From contig BTRK01000005.1 in the NCBI GenBank assembly GCA_036245805.1, forward strand, positions 22,730,984 through 22,794,983: 64,000 nt of DNA, written 5' to 3'. A program made the position numbers and the translations under genes. Positions within the stretch are counted from its first letter, which is position 1. Every line of letters begins with the position of its first letter. Shown one piece after another: positions 36,001-44,500 of the stretch. The DNA comes from Pristionchus mayeri. Its lineage: Eukaryota; Nematoda; Chromadorea; Rhabditida; Neodiplogasteridae. The notes below the pieces were generated by a model, which saw nothing but the letters and a program-made list of their open reading frames with translations, did not search any database and was not told where the DNA came from.

Positions 36001-39000
36001 GCTGTCCATTTCATTTTTCATAAAATTTTAAAATAAATTAATAAAAGTGAAGTTTTTAATGCGTAGATATTATTCGAGGAGACCAGGCTTGATCTGACCG
36101 ACATGACGAGAGGAATCCAAATCTGTTTTCAAATGTGACAAAAACGGTCGCGGTAAGGGTTAAGGTGTAAAATAGTGAACTGGACGAGCAACTGAAATGA
36201 TTCCGCTACCAGATAGTGAGCGCGAGACAAGGGAAGAGGAGAGAGTGCAGACAGCGAGAGGGAAGGGAAGAGGTCACGAGGATGAGAGACTCGGTAGATC
36301 AAGGGACGGTTTGAACGAATCTCTGATTTTACTCACAAAAACGTTCACTAAATTACACCTTTAACCTTACCGCGACAGTTTTTGTGACATTTGAAAACAG
36401 ATTTGGATTCCTCTCGTCATGCCGGTCAGATCAAGCCTGGTCTCCCCGAATAATATCGGCGCATTCAAAACTTGAATTTTATTTATTTTAAAATTTAATG
36501 AAAATTGAAACGGATAGCCGTGATCCCCATGAAATTCTGCACCGGAATGTATTTAGACTTAATTTTAGGGATATCTGGAATACAGATATGTGAAAATGGC
36601 GGATTTCGACGTCATGCCATCTGGAGCCAACGAAAAATTTCTGAGCAAAATGAATATGCCTCTCTTCATCAGGTGTCACAAAATTACGGAGACTCGTTCA
36701 ACGCATAACCTTAGAACTTTAACGTGATAGTTCATATATCGAATACGATTATTTTAGCGAGGGACAAGAGCGCAGACTATACTAAAAGTTTGGTGTCCAT
36801 CGGCCTGTCACTGACATAGTTATCATTCTGAGAAAAGAACAATAACGGTCCCGAGCTTTCACAACCACATGGAACTTTAATGATTTGTATACTTTCCTAA
36901 TTTATGCAAAGCTAACAATTAATTAGCATTATATCTAGGATATGTATGTCAATTGCTATTACACAAACATAGGTAGGCCCCGCAAACCCCGCCCACTTGA
37001 CTCCGACGCTATTCCACCAGAAAGTGTTATAGGGAGAGCACAAGCGTCATTCTCAACCAAATCGTTCGTTCAAAAAAGAATCTGAAAGCTCTCCTCGAGA
37101 GGAATCCAGTGGTTGGTCGACGAACTGTGTCTGACTCCTCTGAGTAGGTCAGAAGACACGTTTTGTAGTGCGTAATAGCTATGTTCACTACAAAACATGT
37201 ATTCTGACCTACTCAGAGGAGTCAGACACAGTTCGTCGACCAACCACGGGATTCCTCTCGGGGAGAGCTTTCAGATTCTTTTTTGAACGAACGATTTGGT
37301 TGAGAATAACGCTTGTGCTCTCTCTTCGCGCAACATTTCATAAAGGAGAGAACGCGAGCGAACGAGTGCAAGGGGGCGGAGTCTGGGAGGGCTCTTTCTT
37401 CATCTCTCTCACCCGGCGCGTGCAGAGAGCGACTGAAAATACGAAAGGGCGCGCCTGCATCGCATTTTTGTCTCTCCTCACTGGGGGTAAGGCACAACCC
37501 GGAAAGGGCGAAGCTCTACCCAAATTTTTGGCGTTTTGACTGGGATGGGGGTGGAATTGGCTCCGCCCCTCACTCCCTAGTCTCGCTTTTCTGGCGTTCT
37601 ACGTTGTCGGTTTTTCGCGAACTTTATGCGCTCTAGTACGATTCTGGGATAAGGTATCGACAAACAGCCAAAAGTATGATCTTTTTTGGATCCCAATGGG
37701 CAAGTTGAGCATAGTTGGGGTGACATAGCTTCATTTCGGCAATACCCCTTGTGGTCCCTAAACATAGGACTAAAGGCTCACTCATTTCCGTGGCTCATGA
37801 GAACGTCGGAAAGAGTTGCAATTAAATGTACATGTGACAGAGCTTTGAATTGTATTAAAAGCTATTCAAAAACTGTCGGATCACTGATACTAAGGCTGAA
37901 CAATCATCTACCCCAATGCATTACAAACTATTAATTAGAGATGGATTGGCTAAGGTTGTACGGAATATGATCACCTCAATCATTGGAATATGATCACCTC
38001 AATCACATGGCAGGGCCGCACTTTCAACTTCTTATTAGTAAAAAAATTAGTCCTTCAAAAGATACATAGCCGGCAACCAAATTTAGTATTCATATTATTT
38101 CATAAGAGATTCTGTTCAGTTTGGACTGGTTGCCATATCACGAACTGCCCAATGAAGATAGATAGATTTTATACATGTCAAGGCATGTGGGGGTGTAAGG
38201 TAAGGGAAGGACCCTGGCGCCTTCTGCCATCGACGAGGGGGGGTGGGAAGGGGTTGGATCTTTGGACTCATTCATCTTCTTTTGAATCGTTCGTTGTCAC
38301 TTGACACATCTCTCTTGAGCATGTGGAAAGTTTCGCATGAAGTCGGACCGCCTCTCCTCTTTAGGCGCTTGCATTCTTCCCTTAGACTAGTCGCTACCGA
38401 GATCGTATTCTTCTTGAATCTTGCATCCCGGATGGCCAGTCCTCCGTAGAAGTTATAAAGAGGACACCTTCGATACCTTCATGTCCATCTTGAAACGACT
38501 CCTTCCATATTCGAGATCCGTGGCTGATACCTCCGAAGTCTTGCCAGGGACTGGGGAGGGATTCTTGAGTCTTGATGTCAGTAGATGGACGAAAAGGGAG
38601 GGAAAAGTCGCCTCCCAATCGGAGAAAAATGGGGAGGGACCGCTCACGACGACTGACAGAGACAAGAATGAATATTGATATTTTAAAATAACTCTAAAAT
38701 ACGACTATTTGAAAAATTTGCAGTCCTCTAAAAAATTTACACCCATTCGCTCCATTTCAATTGTATAATTGTGAAGTACTTGAGCATACATGTTCAACCA
38801 TCTAACAATTAAATACGCCTTAGCCAATAGAGGAAGATATCGTAAAGTATTGGGGTGTCCGGAAAGTTCGTATAATGCTTCGGAAAAAATACAGGGGATT
38901 ATCGACATTTCCGGACTTGGTTATTTTTCGCTCCATAGTAATCACCCATAGTAAATCCCTAGTGGGAGGACATAGATATGAAAAATAGTCAACATAGACT

Positions 39001-40640
39001 CCCCCTAATTTTGTGTGGAGATTCCATAGAAAGAATAAAAACGATTGGGTTTTTGGTATACGAAGCCAGAAAATCGATATTGTCTGAATTTTAATCAACC
39101 AATAGGCTTTATGGTCGAATAACTCGAAAACAAGTGATCTTAATGTTAGAGCAAAATTGCTCAGAAACACTTTTCTCCGTCTCAAAAAGAGCTTTCGATT
39201 TCAATTTTTTAAAAATTGTGATAGGATTAGTTTGAAGTGAAATACATCCAAAAAAACGTTTCGGTGAAAATTAGGCTATGTCCACGAACTTACCTAGTAA
39301 ATCGATATCGGGGGGATGGCTATATGAAATACTGCAACGTAGACCCCCACTAATTTTGTCCGTAGAATCAATAGAAGCAATAAAACTCATTGGAAGTTAG
39401 GGTACCGGTCGCTATATGATCGATTTCTCTATTGGAAAATCGGTTTTCAGGTGAAATGAGTATGAAAACAGCTTCCATCCTTTTGGATGTTGCTTACACT
39501 TTTGTAGAGCTCGTCATTTCGAGCAAAATGTGAAAAAAAGTTCTCTCTACGATGAAAATGAACTGATATTCATCAATTTGAAGCGGTAGATCACAAAAAT
39601 CAATAATGTGCAGATTTCACGGAACTGAGTGGATTGACCTTCTTCTGACCCCCCCATTGTGTACATCAACAAAGTTAAATCGAAATCCGAAGTGCAAAAT
39701 ATTTCTAGTATCCAGTGTTCCCACACTTTTACAGGAGACCCGTGTTATGTAGTTCCATAAATGTACTATAAGAGAGGAATCGCGAGAGCATCGAGCATTT
39801 TAGGGAGATTAGCGGCGGAGAATTTCAAGTTTGTTCGTTTCAGCTAAAAGTTTGGTTATAACTACTTTGAATGATGCTCTTTCGAACTGCGTGGTCAGAA
39901 TTCCGATATCGGTCGTCATCGTCGAGATTCAGAAGGCCAAACTTGGCACTATCACTATTCGATCGTCAAATCGCGCTCACTTAAATGATCATAACTTTGT
40001 TTAAAATTGAGATAGAAGGTCGTTCTTTTTTTCAAAAGAAAGCTACCATCATGCGCTACAACTTTTATTTTGTCGTCATCATTCCTGAACCTCACCCTGG
40101 TGCGGGGCGGTCGGGTGAACCAAAAGTGACGTAACTTTGGAAATCGGAAAAACAAATTGATGGCTAAATTAGTTGAGAATGAATATACAAAAATTCTAAA
40201 AATCAATAATAGCCTCAAGGAAAGGCCGAAAATGATCTGCGTAATCCCGCGCTCTCTCACTTTTGCATACTCTCTCGTACACGCGACGAGATCAGGGTCA
40301 GATCAGGGTTTCGTCCTCGTCCGGTAACTTTAACACCGTTGCCGTCCCTAATCAAAAGGAACTATTTGTGAATTCGGTAAAGCCTATTTTGTGCACATAC
40401 TGCATTTCGAAAATCAGCTTTGTTTTAATCGTTAAAATAATTGAGATATGGGAAGCTGCCAAGGAGCCACTGACAACTTACCCGTCAGTAGTTCCATCCT
40501 TCAGTGGATACACGGGAGGATCCATGCTGGTCTTGGCGCTCTTCATGGTTATGCTTGGAGCAATTGTCGGTTCTGGAGGAGTGTATGTCGTACTACGACG
40601 TCAAAGAATATCTACTCTTGCGTATCAAGTGTTCGAATAA
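17960..40640 (+). CDS. Single-pass membrane glycoprotein, 13 exons found, 5' end missing
   Basis: Exons whose phases join: 17,960-18,090; 19,329-19,502; 19,551-19,667; 19,705-19,819; 21,879-21,994; 31,714-31,827; 31,874-32,006; 32,139-32,203 (or to 32,248); about 32,268-32,439; 32,511-32,595 (or to 32,571); 34,721-34,759; 34,842-34,995; 40,446-40,640. They give about 540 residues. The first exon found begins in mid-codon, so a start codon and any signal peptide lie upstream and were not found. The lumenal part has many N-x-S/T sites. One hydrophobic segment (LALFMVMLGAIVGSGGVYVV) is followed by RRQR and a tail ending AYQVFE. YQVF fits the YxxPhi lysosome/endosome sorting pattern. The tail layout recalls the lysosomal protein GLMP (NCU-G1), but human GLMP is shorter and I find no convincing alignment over the rest. 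Family therefore unknown. The 9.7-kb intron after exon 5 holds a tandem triplication and the minisatellite. Confidence 0.6.
18798..18865 (+). repeat. tRNA-like sequence (A and B boxes)
   Basis: TTGCTCAGCAGGTAGTG resembles an A box and GGTTCAACGCC a B box about 42 nt downstream. Acceptor and T stems do not pair properly, so this is at best a pseudo-tRNA or tRNA-derived SINE head. Confidence 0.25.
19046..19290. mobile_element. TTAA-target element (family T2)
   Basis: Inverted ends AGGAGGAGTAAAC / GTTTACTCCTCCT between TTAA copies at 19,042-19,045 and 19,291-19,294, in an intron of the membrane-protein gene. An isolated similar end lies near 27,128. Confidence 0.65.
19329..19502 (+). CDS. Membrane glycoprotein gene exon
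   Basis: Acceptor TTTATTTTAG, donor GAG/GTCC. 58 codons in phase 0, starting VVYIDDSLNLTSTSKNLSV. Several N-x-S/T sites. Confidence 0.6.
19551..19667 (+). CDS. Membrane glycoprotein gene exon
   Basis: Bounded by a 48-nt intron (acceptor TTCTCTTTAG) and donor AAG/GTAGGT. 39 codons in phase 0, containing IICGGLSSENISIEF. Confidence 0.62.
19705..19819 (+). CDS. Membrane glycoprotein gene exon
   Basis: A 37-nt intron precedes it (acceptor CCTTATTCAG). Encodes VAYYHGEMIAESVIDGRAHL onward and ends in phase 1, matching the next exon. Confidence 0.62.
19905..20800. other. Intronic sequence, nothing recognised
   Basis: I see no exon, strong palindrome or motif I can name. Confidence 0.4.
20807..21530. 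repeat. Inverted repeat pair in intron
   Basis: About 120 bp at 20,807-20,930 is repeated in inverse orientation at 21,416-21,528. The spacer includes CT/GA-rich tracts. The shared peptide CPLCDFCYWFK in both arms is a palindrome effect. Confidence 0.6.
21879..21994 (+). CDS. Membrane glycoprotein gene exon
   Basis: Acceptor TTTCCTTTGCAG, donor AAT/GTAAGT. Encodes KEFVFSSSNACEMKDSGAKV onward and closes in phase 0. The following intron is 9.7 kb. Confidence 0.65.
22852..25554. mobile_element. Family C-type foldback with triplicated left arm
   Basis: Ends TCACGCATCTTCTGAGAGAA and inverted form, flanked by TA (22,850-22,851; 25,555-25,556). One arm is present three times in tandem, while the right arm (about 24,960-25,500) is single. 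Confidence 0.78.
22926..24956. repeat. Three tandem 673-679-bp units
   Basis: Units run 22,926-23,598 (673 bp), 23,599-24,277 (679 bp) and 24,278-24,956 (679 bp). The length difference is a 6-bp GTAGAA-type block missing from the first unit; other differences are a few substitutions. Repeated 81-85-codon frames in these units are copies of repeat sequence. Confidence 0.9.
25924..26345. mobile_element. 422-bp foldback with 9-bp target duplication
   Basis: An almost perfect palindrome, ends GGGTCCATCCGAAAACGTCC and complement. Flanked by identical TGATCGGAC at 25,915-25,923 and 26,346-26,354. A 9-bp duplication with long inverted arms fits Mutator-like elements. It sits in a T1-type repeat copy. 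Confidence 0.8.
26680..27040 (+). repeat. Tandem duplication, unit about 180 bp
   Basis: Two diverged copies, each containing AGACATCTCCTCCTAGGG and the later TTTGTGCAGAAAGGTG. Confidence 0.7.
27235..27725. repeat. Inverted repeat, arms about 90 bp
   Basis: The arm at about 27,235-27,320 (contains GGTGTCAAAAGACCCTTTTT) recurs inverted at about 27,640-27,722, immediately left of the minisatellite. Confidence 0.6.
27806..31574 (+). repeat. G-rich minisatellite, about 60-bp unit, roughly 60 copies
   Basis: Each unit is GGGGGAGAA, a G run of about 6 to 15, then CGTGGACTGGGTCGCAGAGA and TGCGATGGGAGTGTGATGGG. Copies differ mainly in G-run length and a few linked substitutions (GGGCGG/GGGTGG; GCGGGAGAGAA; GATAGGCGGTGG). 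Because units are near-identical and stop-free, two minus-strand frames stay open for about 1,300 codons and many plus frames for 60-235 codons. These are repeat artefacts unless shown to be expressed. It lies inside the 9.7-kb intron of the membrane-protein gene. Confidence 0.95.
31714..31827 (+). CDS. Membrane glycoprotein gene exon
   Basis: Acceptor ATTTTTTCAG about 140 bp after the minisatellite, donor AAA/GTGAGA. 38 codons in phase 0: FTRQKISTVEYRAPWGKDNV onward. Confidence 0.65.
31874..32006 (+). CDS. Membrane glycoprotein gene exon
   Basis: A 46-nt intron precedes (acceptor CAATATTCAG). Encodes GTLESVSSFTVKDSRSGDAV and a Cys pair (RSCFCR). Ends in phase 1 at GTATGA. Confidence 0.65.
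32139..32203 (+). CDS. Membrane glycoprotein gene exon, 3' end ambiguous
   Basis: Acceptor TTTTGCTAG gives DLTKTPLTGIVLPTLPLRD. Two donors are possible: CCC/GTGAAT at 32,203, leaving a 64-nt intron, or TCA/GTAAGA at 32,248. The stronger second donor leaves only 19 nt, or a frame conflict with the next exon. Confidence 0.5.
32268..32439 (+). CDS. Membrane glycoprotein gene exon, 5' end uncertain
   Basis: Frame reads WRDLKQVDEKIAARLISLQN and later GDSEGGVVKD; donor GTGAGT. The frame is fixed by the phase-1 junction to the next exon. The start at AATCAG is chosen because it restores phase 0. Confidence 0.5.
32511..32595 (+). CDS. Membrane glycoprotein gene exon
   Basis: Acceptor TAACAAACAG, reading IEYHNAPNTIQSLLVWYSLF. 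Donors at 32,571 and 32,595 both end in phase 2, as the following exon needs. Confidence 0.5.
32826..33309. mobile_element. Family E copy 4 (5'-truncated), split by a hAT-type element
   Basis: Shares the GCGCTCTCTCACTTTTG segment and the GGTAACT-TTAA right end with family E. Interrupted at 32,925-33,288. Confidence 0.65.
32925..33288. mobile_element. hAT-type MITE with 8-bp target duplication
   Basis: Ends TAGGGATGACAAATCGG and complement. Flanked by identical ATTTCGTC at 32,917-32,924 and 33,289-33,296. The interior is packed with AAGCCGGCTT- and GCCGAGTT-type motifs in both orientations. The 8-bp duplication and TAGGG-type start fit hAT. Confidence 0.85.
33370..34636. mobile_element. Family C copy 3, right end deleted
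   Basis: Left end ACACACGTCTTCTGAGAGAT after TA. Arms are about 33,370-33,900 and 34,110-34,620. The right terminus is reduced to TCTCTCAGCGTGTTA, which is then repeated once in tandem (34,622-34,663). Its centre is the empty site for the family D insertion in copy 2. Confidence 0.75.
34721..34759 (+). CDS. Membrane glycoprotein gene micro-exon (39 nt)
   Basis: Acceptor AAAAATTCCAG, donor GA/GTGATA. Encodes RATEDNANSHYQ and keeps phase 2 to 2 between its neighbours. Confidence 0.5.
34842..34995 (+). CDS. Membrane glycoprotein gene exon
   Basis: After an 82-nt intron (acceptor GATTCCGCAG) it reads RAEDECVLDTRVILAVADEL and ends at donor GAG/GTGAGA in phase 0. Confidence 0.6.
35745..36680. repeat. 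Family H foldback copy
   Basis: The left arm includes CGTTTGCGTAAGAATCGGAC and a later ATGGCGTGACGTCGAAAT block whose inverse is at 36,600-36,650. Lies in the last intron of the membrane-protein gene. Confidence 0.6.
37033..37326. repeat. Palindrome with AP-1-like core motifs
   Basis: Arms about 140 bp each, nearly perfect, centre near 37,180, ending GGGAGAGCACAAGCG and inverse. It contains TGACTCCTCTGAGTAGGTCA in each arm. Confidence 0.7.
38889..39745. repeat. Family B, right half only
   Basis: Matches the right half of the copy at 48,477-49,857 and ends with the inverted CGGGTCTCCTGTAAAAG terminus before TA. Confidence 0.7.
40182..40329. repeat. Family E copy 3, left end missing
   Basis: Contains GCGCTCTCTCACTTTTGCAT and the GGTAACT end followed by TTAA (40,330-40,333). 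Confidence 0.7.
40446..40640 (+). CDS. Membrane glycoprotein gene last exon
   Basis: Phase 0 with acceptor AATTGAG. Encodes IWEAAKEPLTTYPSVVPSF, the transmembrane segment, RRQR and the C-terminal STLAYQVFE before TAA. The positive cluster after the membrane segment predicts a cytosolic tail. The upstream intron is 5.4 kb and made of repeats. Confidence 0.6.
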   Translation: MWEAAKEPLTTYPSVVPSFSGYTGGSMLVLALFMVMLGAIVGSGGVYVVLRRQRISTLAYQVFE

Positions 40641-41331
40641 TATCAGTCAATTTTCCCACATTCCTTTGTTGAATGTACTACTTATTCCTAATTTATGCTG
40701 AATCTTGCATTTTTAAAATAATCATCTGGAAGTTGTCAATATTTGGGAGATAGAAGTCATATTAAATTGTAAGCATAAATATTATGATAACCCGATGACA
40801 TATTGAGACTGTGCAATATTTGGGGGGAAGAAGTCATATTAAATTGTAAGCATAATCTTGGGCACCTATATTCAGCCAATTAATCTAGCGACGGCAAATG
40901 GAATTGTTAAATATTTAACATTAAAGGGAAAGGGAAGAGTACGGAATATTGGTTGCCTAATTCCGACGCTTTTGCTTTCAAACTATGGACTTGACCCAAC
41001 GAAAATATTATAAATTGGGATAATGAACTCGTAACTACATCAAAATAGGCGGGCAAATAACTGCAAACTACTGCACTGCTTTCAGAGCGAATCAGTTAGT
41101 TTCGGTCGAAAAGCTTTTTTAGTTGATTACGAAAGGACTTTCACTTCTCTACATTCCTTATCTATCTAATTGTAAGAGCTCAGACTCATGGGAAGAAAAG
41201 TTATCTGAAACGTTTCAAACTGTTCCAATTTCTGATTCTTCGGACATTTGAGAGGATAAGCGTATTATTGACCGACAGGGAATGTAAATATCTGACTTTA
41301 AAAAAGCACACACAATGATAGCGAAACCGAA
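40641..41331. other. Intergenic region between convergent genes
   Basis: Separates the two stop codons. Holds a direct duplication of about 41 bp (40,736-40,777 and 40,814-40,855, sharing AAGTCATATTAAATTGTAAG). I found no clear AATAAA for either gene. Confidence 0.5.
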
Positions 41332-41572
41332 TTACGTAAATTTACAAAATACGCTAGAGCTTGAGAGAGTCGTGTTTCTGGATTTCTTGAAATTAGTATT
41401 CTCATTAATTATCGTACTCTTTCTCTTGACTGGAAGTGAGTTGATGCATTCCTTTTCTTTTTCATCATCATTTGATTCCTTCGACACGAAGAAGGTTCTG
41501 CTCTCATTAACAATGACATTCTCCTTCCCAAGCATCTTCGATGAGTTCATATGAAGGAGTGAAGCCCGCACC
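41332..41572 (-). CDS. clsp-1: Claspin exon 14 (C terminus)
   Basis: Acceptor TTTGGAG after a 42-nt intron. Reads VRASLLHMNSSKMLGKENVI, then NESRTFFVSKES and PVKRKSTI, stop at 41,332. Resembles the end of vertebrate claspin. Confidence 0.8.
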
Positions 41573-44500
41573 CTCCAAATACACGACTTTCATTTACTAA
41601 TTTGAAAAAAAAACCTTCCCCCGAGTCGATTAGTGCATATTGTAGATCTGTTAATTGACGAAAATGCGTCGATTGAACGCGTCTCCTTCCCCAATTCTTC
41701 TTTATCGTCCGCTTCCTTCTCCTTCTGCAGATAAAAAAGAAAACATTATTTATATTTATGACACAGGTATCACGGCACTTTCCTACTTCAGTACTAGGCT
41801 GCAGAGGGTAGGGCACACTCTCTCCCACCTCCTCCTCTCTCTCCCTTCTCCAACCCACTTCGACTAGACCTACACTCGTTCCCTCCATCTCATGATGCAC
41901 AGAAGCCTCGCGTGCTCTCTCGCTTCCTCTGACCAGCGAGAGATCATGCGATCTAGAGAGACGATATACTACGGTATCTCGACTCCTACCGTGTCACATT
42001 TTTAATTTGAAAAAAATAATCCCACTTTAGTTCTAGCCTATCCAACATGTAGCTGACGTCGTTTTTAATGCTCATGCCTAGGGGAAAAAACTTATTCCCC
42101 ATTTCGTAAATATCTCACCTCAATTTCCATTCTCCGTTTGATGACATCAATGTTGGATTCATCACGAATTTCCTCCTCTTCTTCCTTATTCTCTTCATCA
42201 TCCACTCCAACCATTCCATCCTCGTCTTCTCTCAACTTCAACCGGAATGTTCTGTTCCGATTAGTATCCGATCCAGTCACGTCATCCCCAAGCAGCCTTG
42301 CAAAAGAGAAATATATGTGTGTCAATCGCAATACGAACTAGAAAAATGTCTGACGAGGGAATATCGCAAAGTAGAACAGCGGAATCGAAGTACGAACAAA
42401 TTGTACCGACTTCTACATTAACTTCTATGCCTTTTATAACACAATTTATCAAATGCTGTCATATTCTCCGAAGGGTTCGCTAGAGTATGGCGGTAAAACT
42501 GGCGAAGGGGAGGGTTGCGGCGCCGATAATACCGCCTCGATTTCGTCCCCCATCTCCGCCCCCTCTGCCCCCTCCTCCTCTCCTATCTCGAACCCGGCGT
42601 GATTATAGCGCGCACGGAGAAGAGCGAGGGCAGAGCGAGCGATCGAAAAGCGTACCTATATTTTGCGGCCGCAATTCCTCTTTTAGCAAAGAATTACGTC
42701 TTTCTAGGTATAGATTTATTTCTGAAAGTATTAACGGACATACTGTTTAAGGGTATTTTTCATTCATATGAGCCCGTTTGCGTAAGAATCGAGCAAGAGC
42801 CGGCACAGCAAAAAATGTCGATTCTCTATAAGTCTGTGTCTTAGGGTAATCGAATGCGCTGAAAACGATGGGCACACTCATTTGGCTCCGAGTCTTCGTT
42901 GGCTCCAGACGACGTCACGTCGAAAACATACCTTCGCGTATATCTCCAATTGGGAATGTGCTAAAAATACGTGAGTAAGGTTCCCAGGGTAGAATTTGAT
43001 GCTGATTACGGCTATCCACTTCATTTTTCATGAATTATTAAAATAATTTTTAAAAATTCAACTTTTTTCATTGCCCGAAGCGTACTGAGTGAGTTACACC
43101 AATCGAACCGGCTCGTCGAGAGGATTCAGAATCTGCATTTTCAGCCAATTTGGTTCCGCGCCCTTCGAGATTGAAGTGAAATAGTGGGCCTAAAACGGGG
43201 GCGGGCGGCGCATCTCCTACCCTTCCCCCTGGCAGTTTACAATCACCTCTCCGCTCTCTCGCCCCTCTAAAAAAAACGCTGCATTCCCACCCAGATATCT
43301 AAAAAGTATACACAAACATAGGGACCACAGGCGGGATTCTTCAAAATGATTTTAATAATAAAATGCACATCGAATCCAGCGATTTTGGAGCTGCCGATAA
43401 GATTTCAATAAGAAAAAATTTTTAAAAAATTCGAAATAATTTAATTAAGCGAGTTTGTAAAATTTACTCTTGGGCTAAAGTACAGGGTGCGAGAAAAATA
43501 TGGTGACATACATTTTACACTATATCTCACGAACTACTGATAACACAGAATGGACATTTGGAATGAGTATACCTGAGTATGATGCCTCCATGATTATTGG
43601 CTTAGATTCTCACCTAAATGCTTCGACTCATGAAGCTATGCGAATTTCTAATTCGAAAAAGTGAGCGCAGGACCCGAAACTCACTTTCCTATTTCGAAAA
43701 TGATTCTAAATATCTGGATAAGGATTCCCTCACTTTCTCAACATGAACATAGAGAGCAGCCATTATAATGATGAATTTTATTAGTTTTTTACCAAATTCT
43801 AGGTATTATTATGGAGAACATTCACATACAGATTCTTAGTCGCTTTAATAGCGTTCGAGTGTTGTTTTCGAGTGTTTTTAGGAAACTTGTCCCAGTAAGC
43901 GATCGCTTAAAAAATTTTGTGAGTTGCTGCGGCTTTTTAAAAATATGTAAGCTCTGATAAATAGTAGCTATGCGCATTATGCACATAATGAACTACTGCT
44001 GAACCAGTTCTGACCCCTCCTCCAATTCGTTCTTCCCGTTTTTGTGAAACTGACGATGGCAACAACTTCGCCAAGCGAGCCACGAGTCGGCGAACTTCAT
44101 CTCCTCGGACAGGTCGCCATTCTCCTCTTCAAGAGCGTCTAATCCCCCACTTCTATTTTGTGTAATAACATCACGTTCGTATGTCTACACTAGCTTTCAC
44201 CATTTGTTATTGTTTTGAAGATTAATTTATGGTTGAAATAATAGCTCACTACGTGCAAAACACATTCAAGGGCATCTAACGCGACAAAATACTAAAAATC
44301 ACTCGAAATTTTTGATTTCTAGCTTGAAAATGTTCCACTCTCTCAATTCTCCATACTCTCTCGCTCTCTACCCGGCGCGGATAGAGCGCGCCCTCTCGCC
44401 CTACTATATAGGCAGGCTCCGCGCCAACGAGAGGTAAGAGGCGCGACGCGTCGATGCACTACGTGCTTCCTAGTTCTGCCTGTAACGAGCCGTGAATTAG

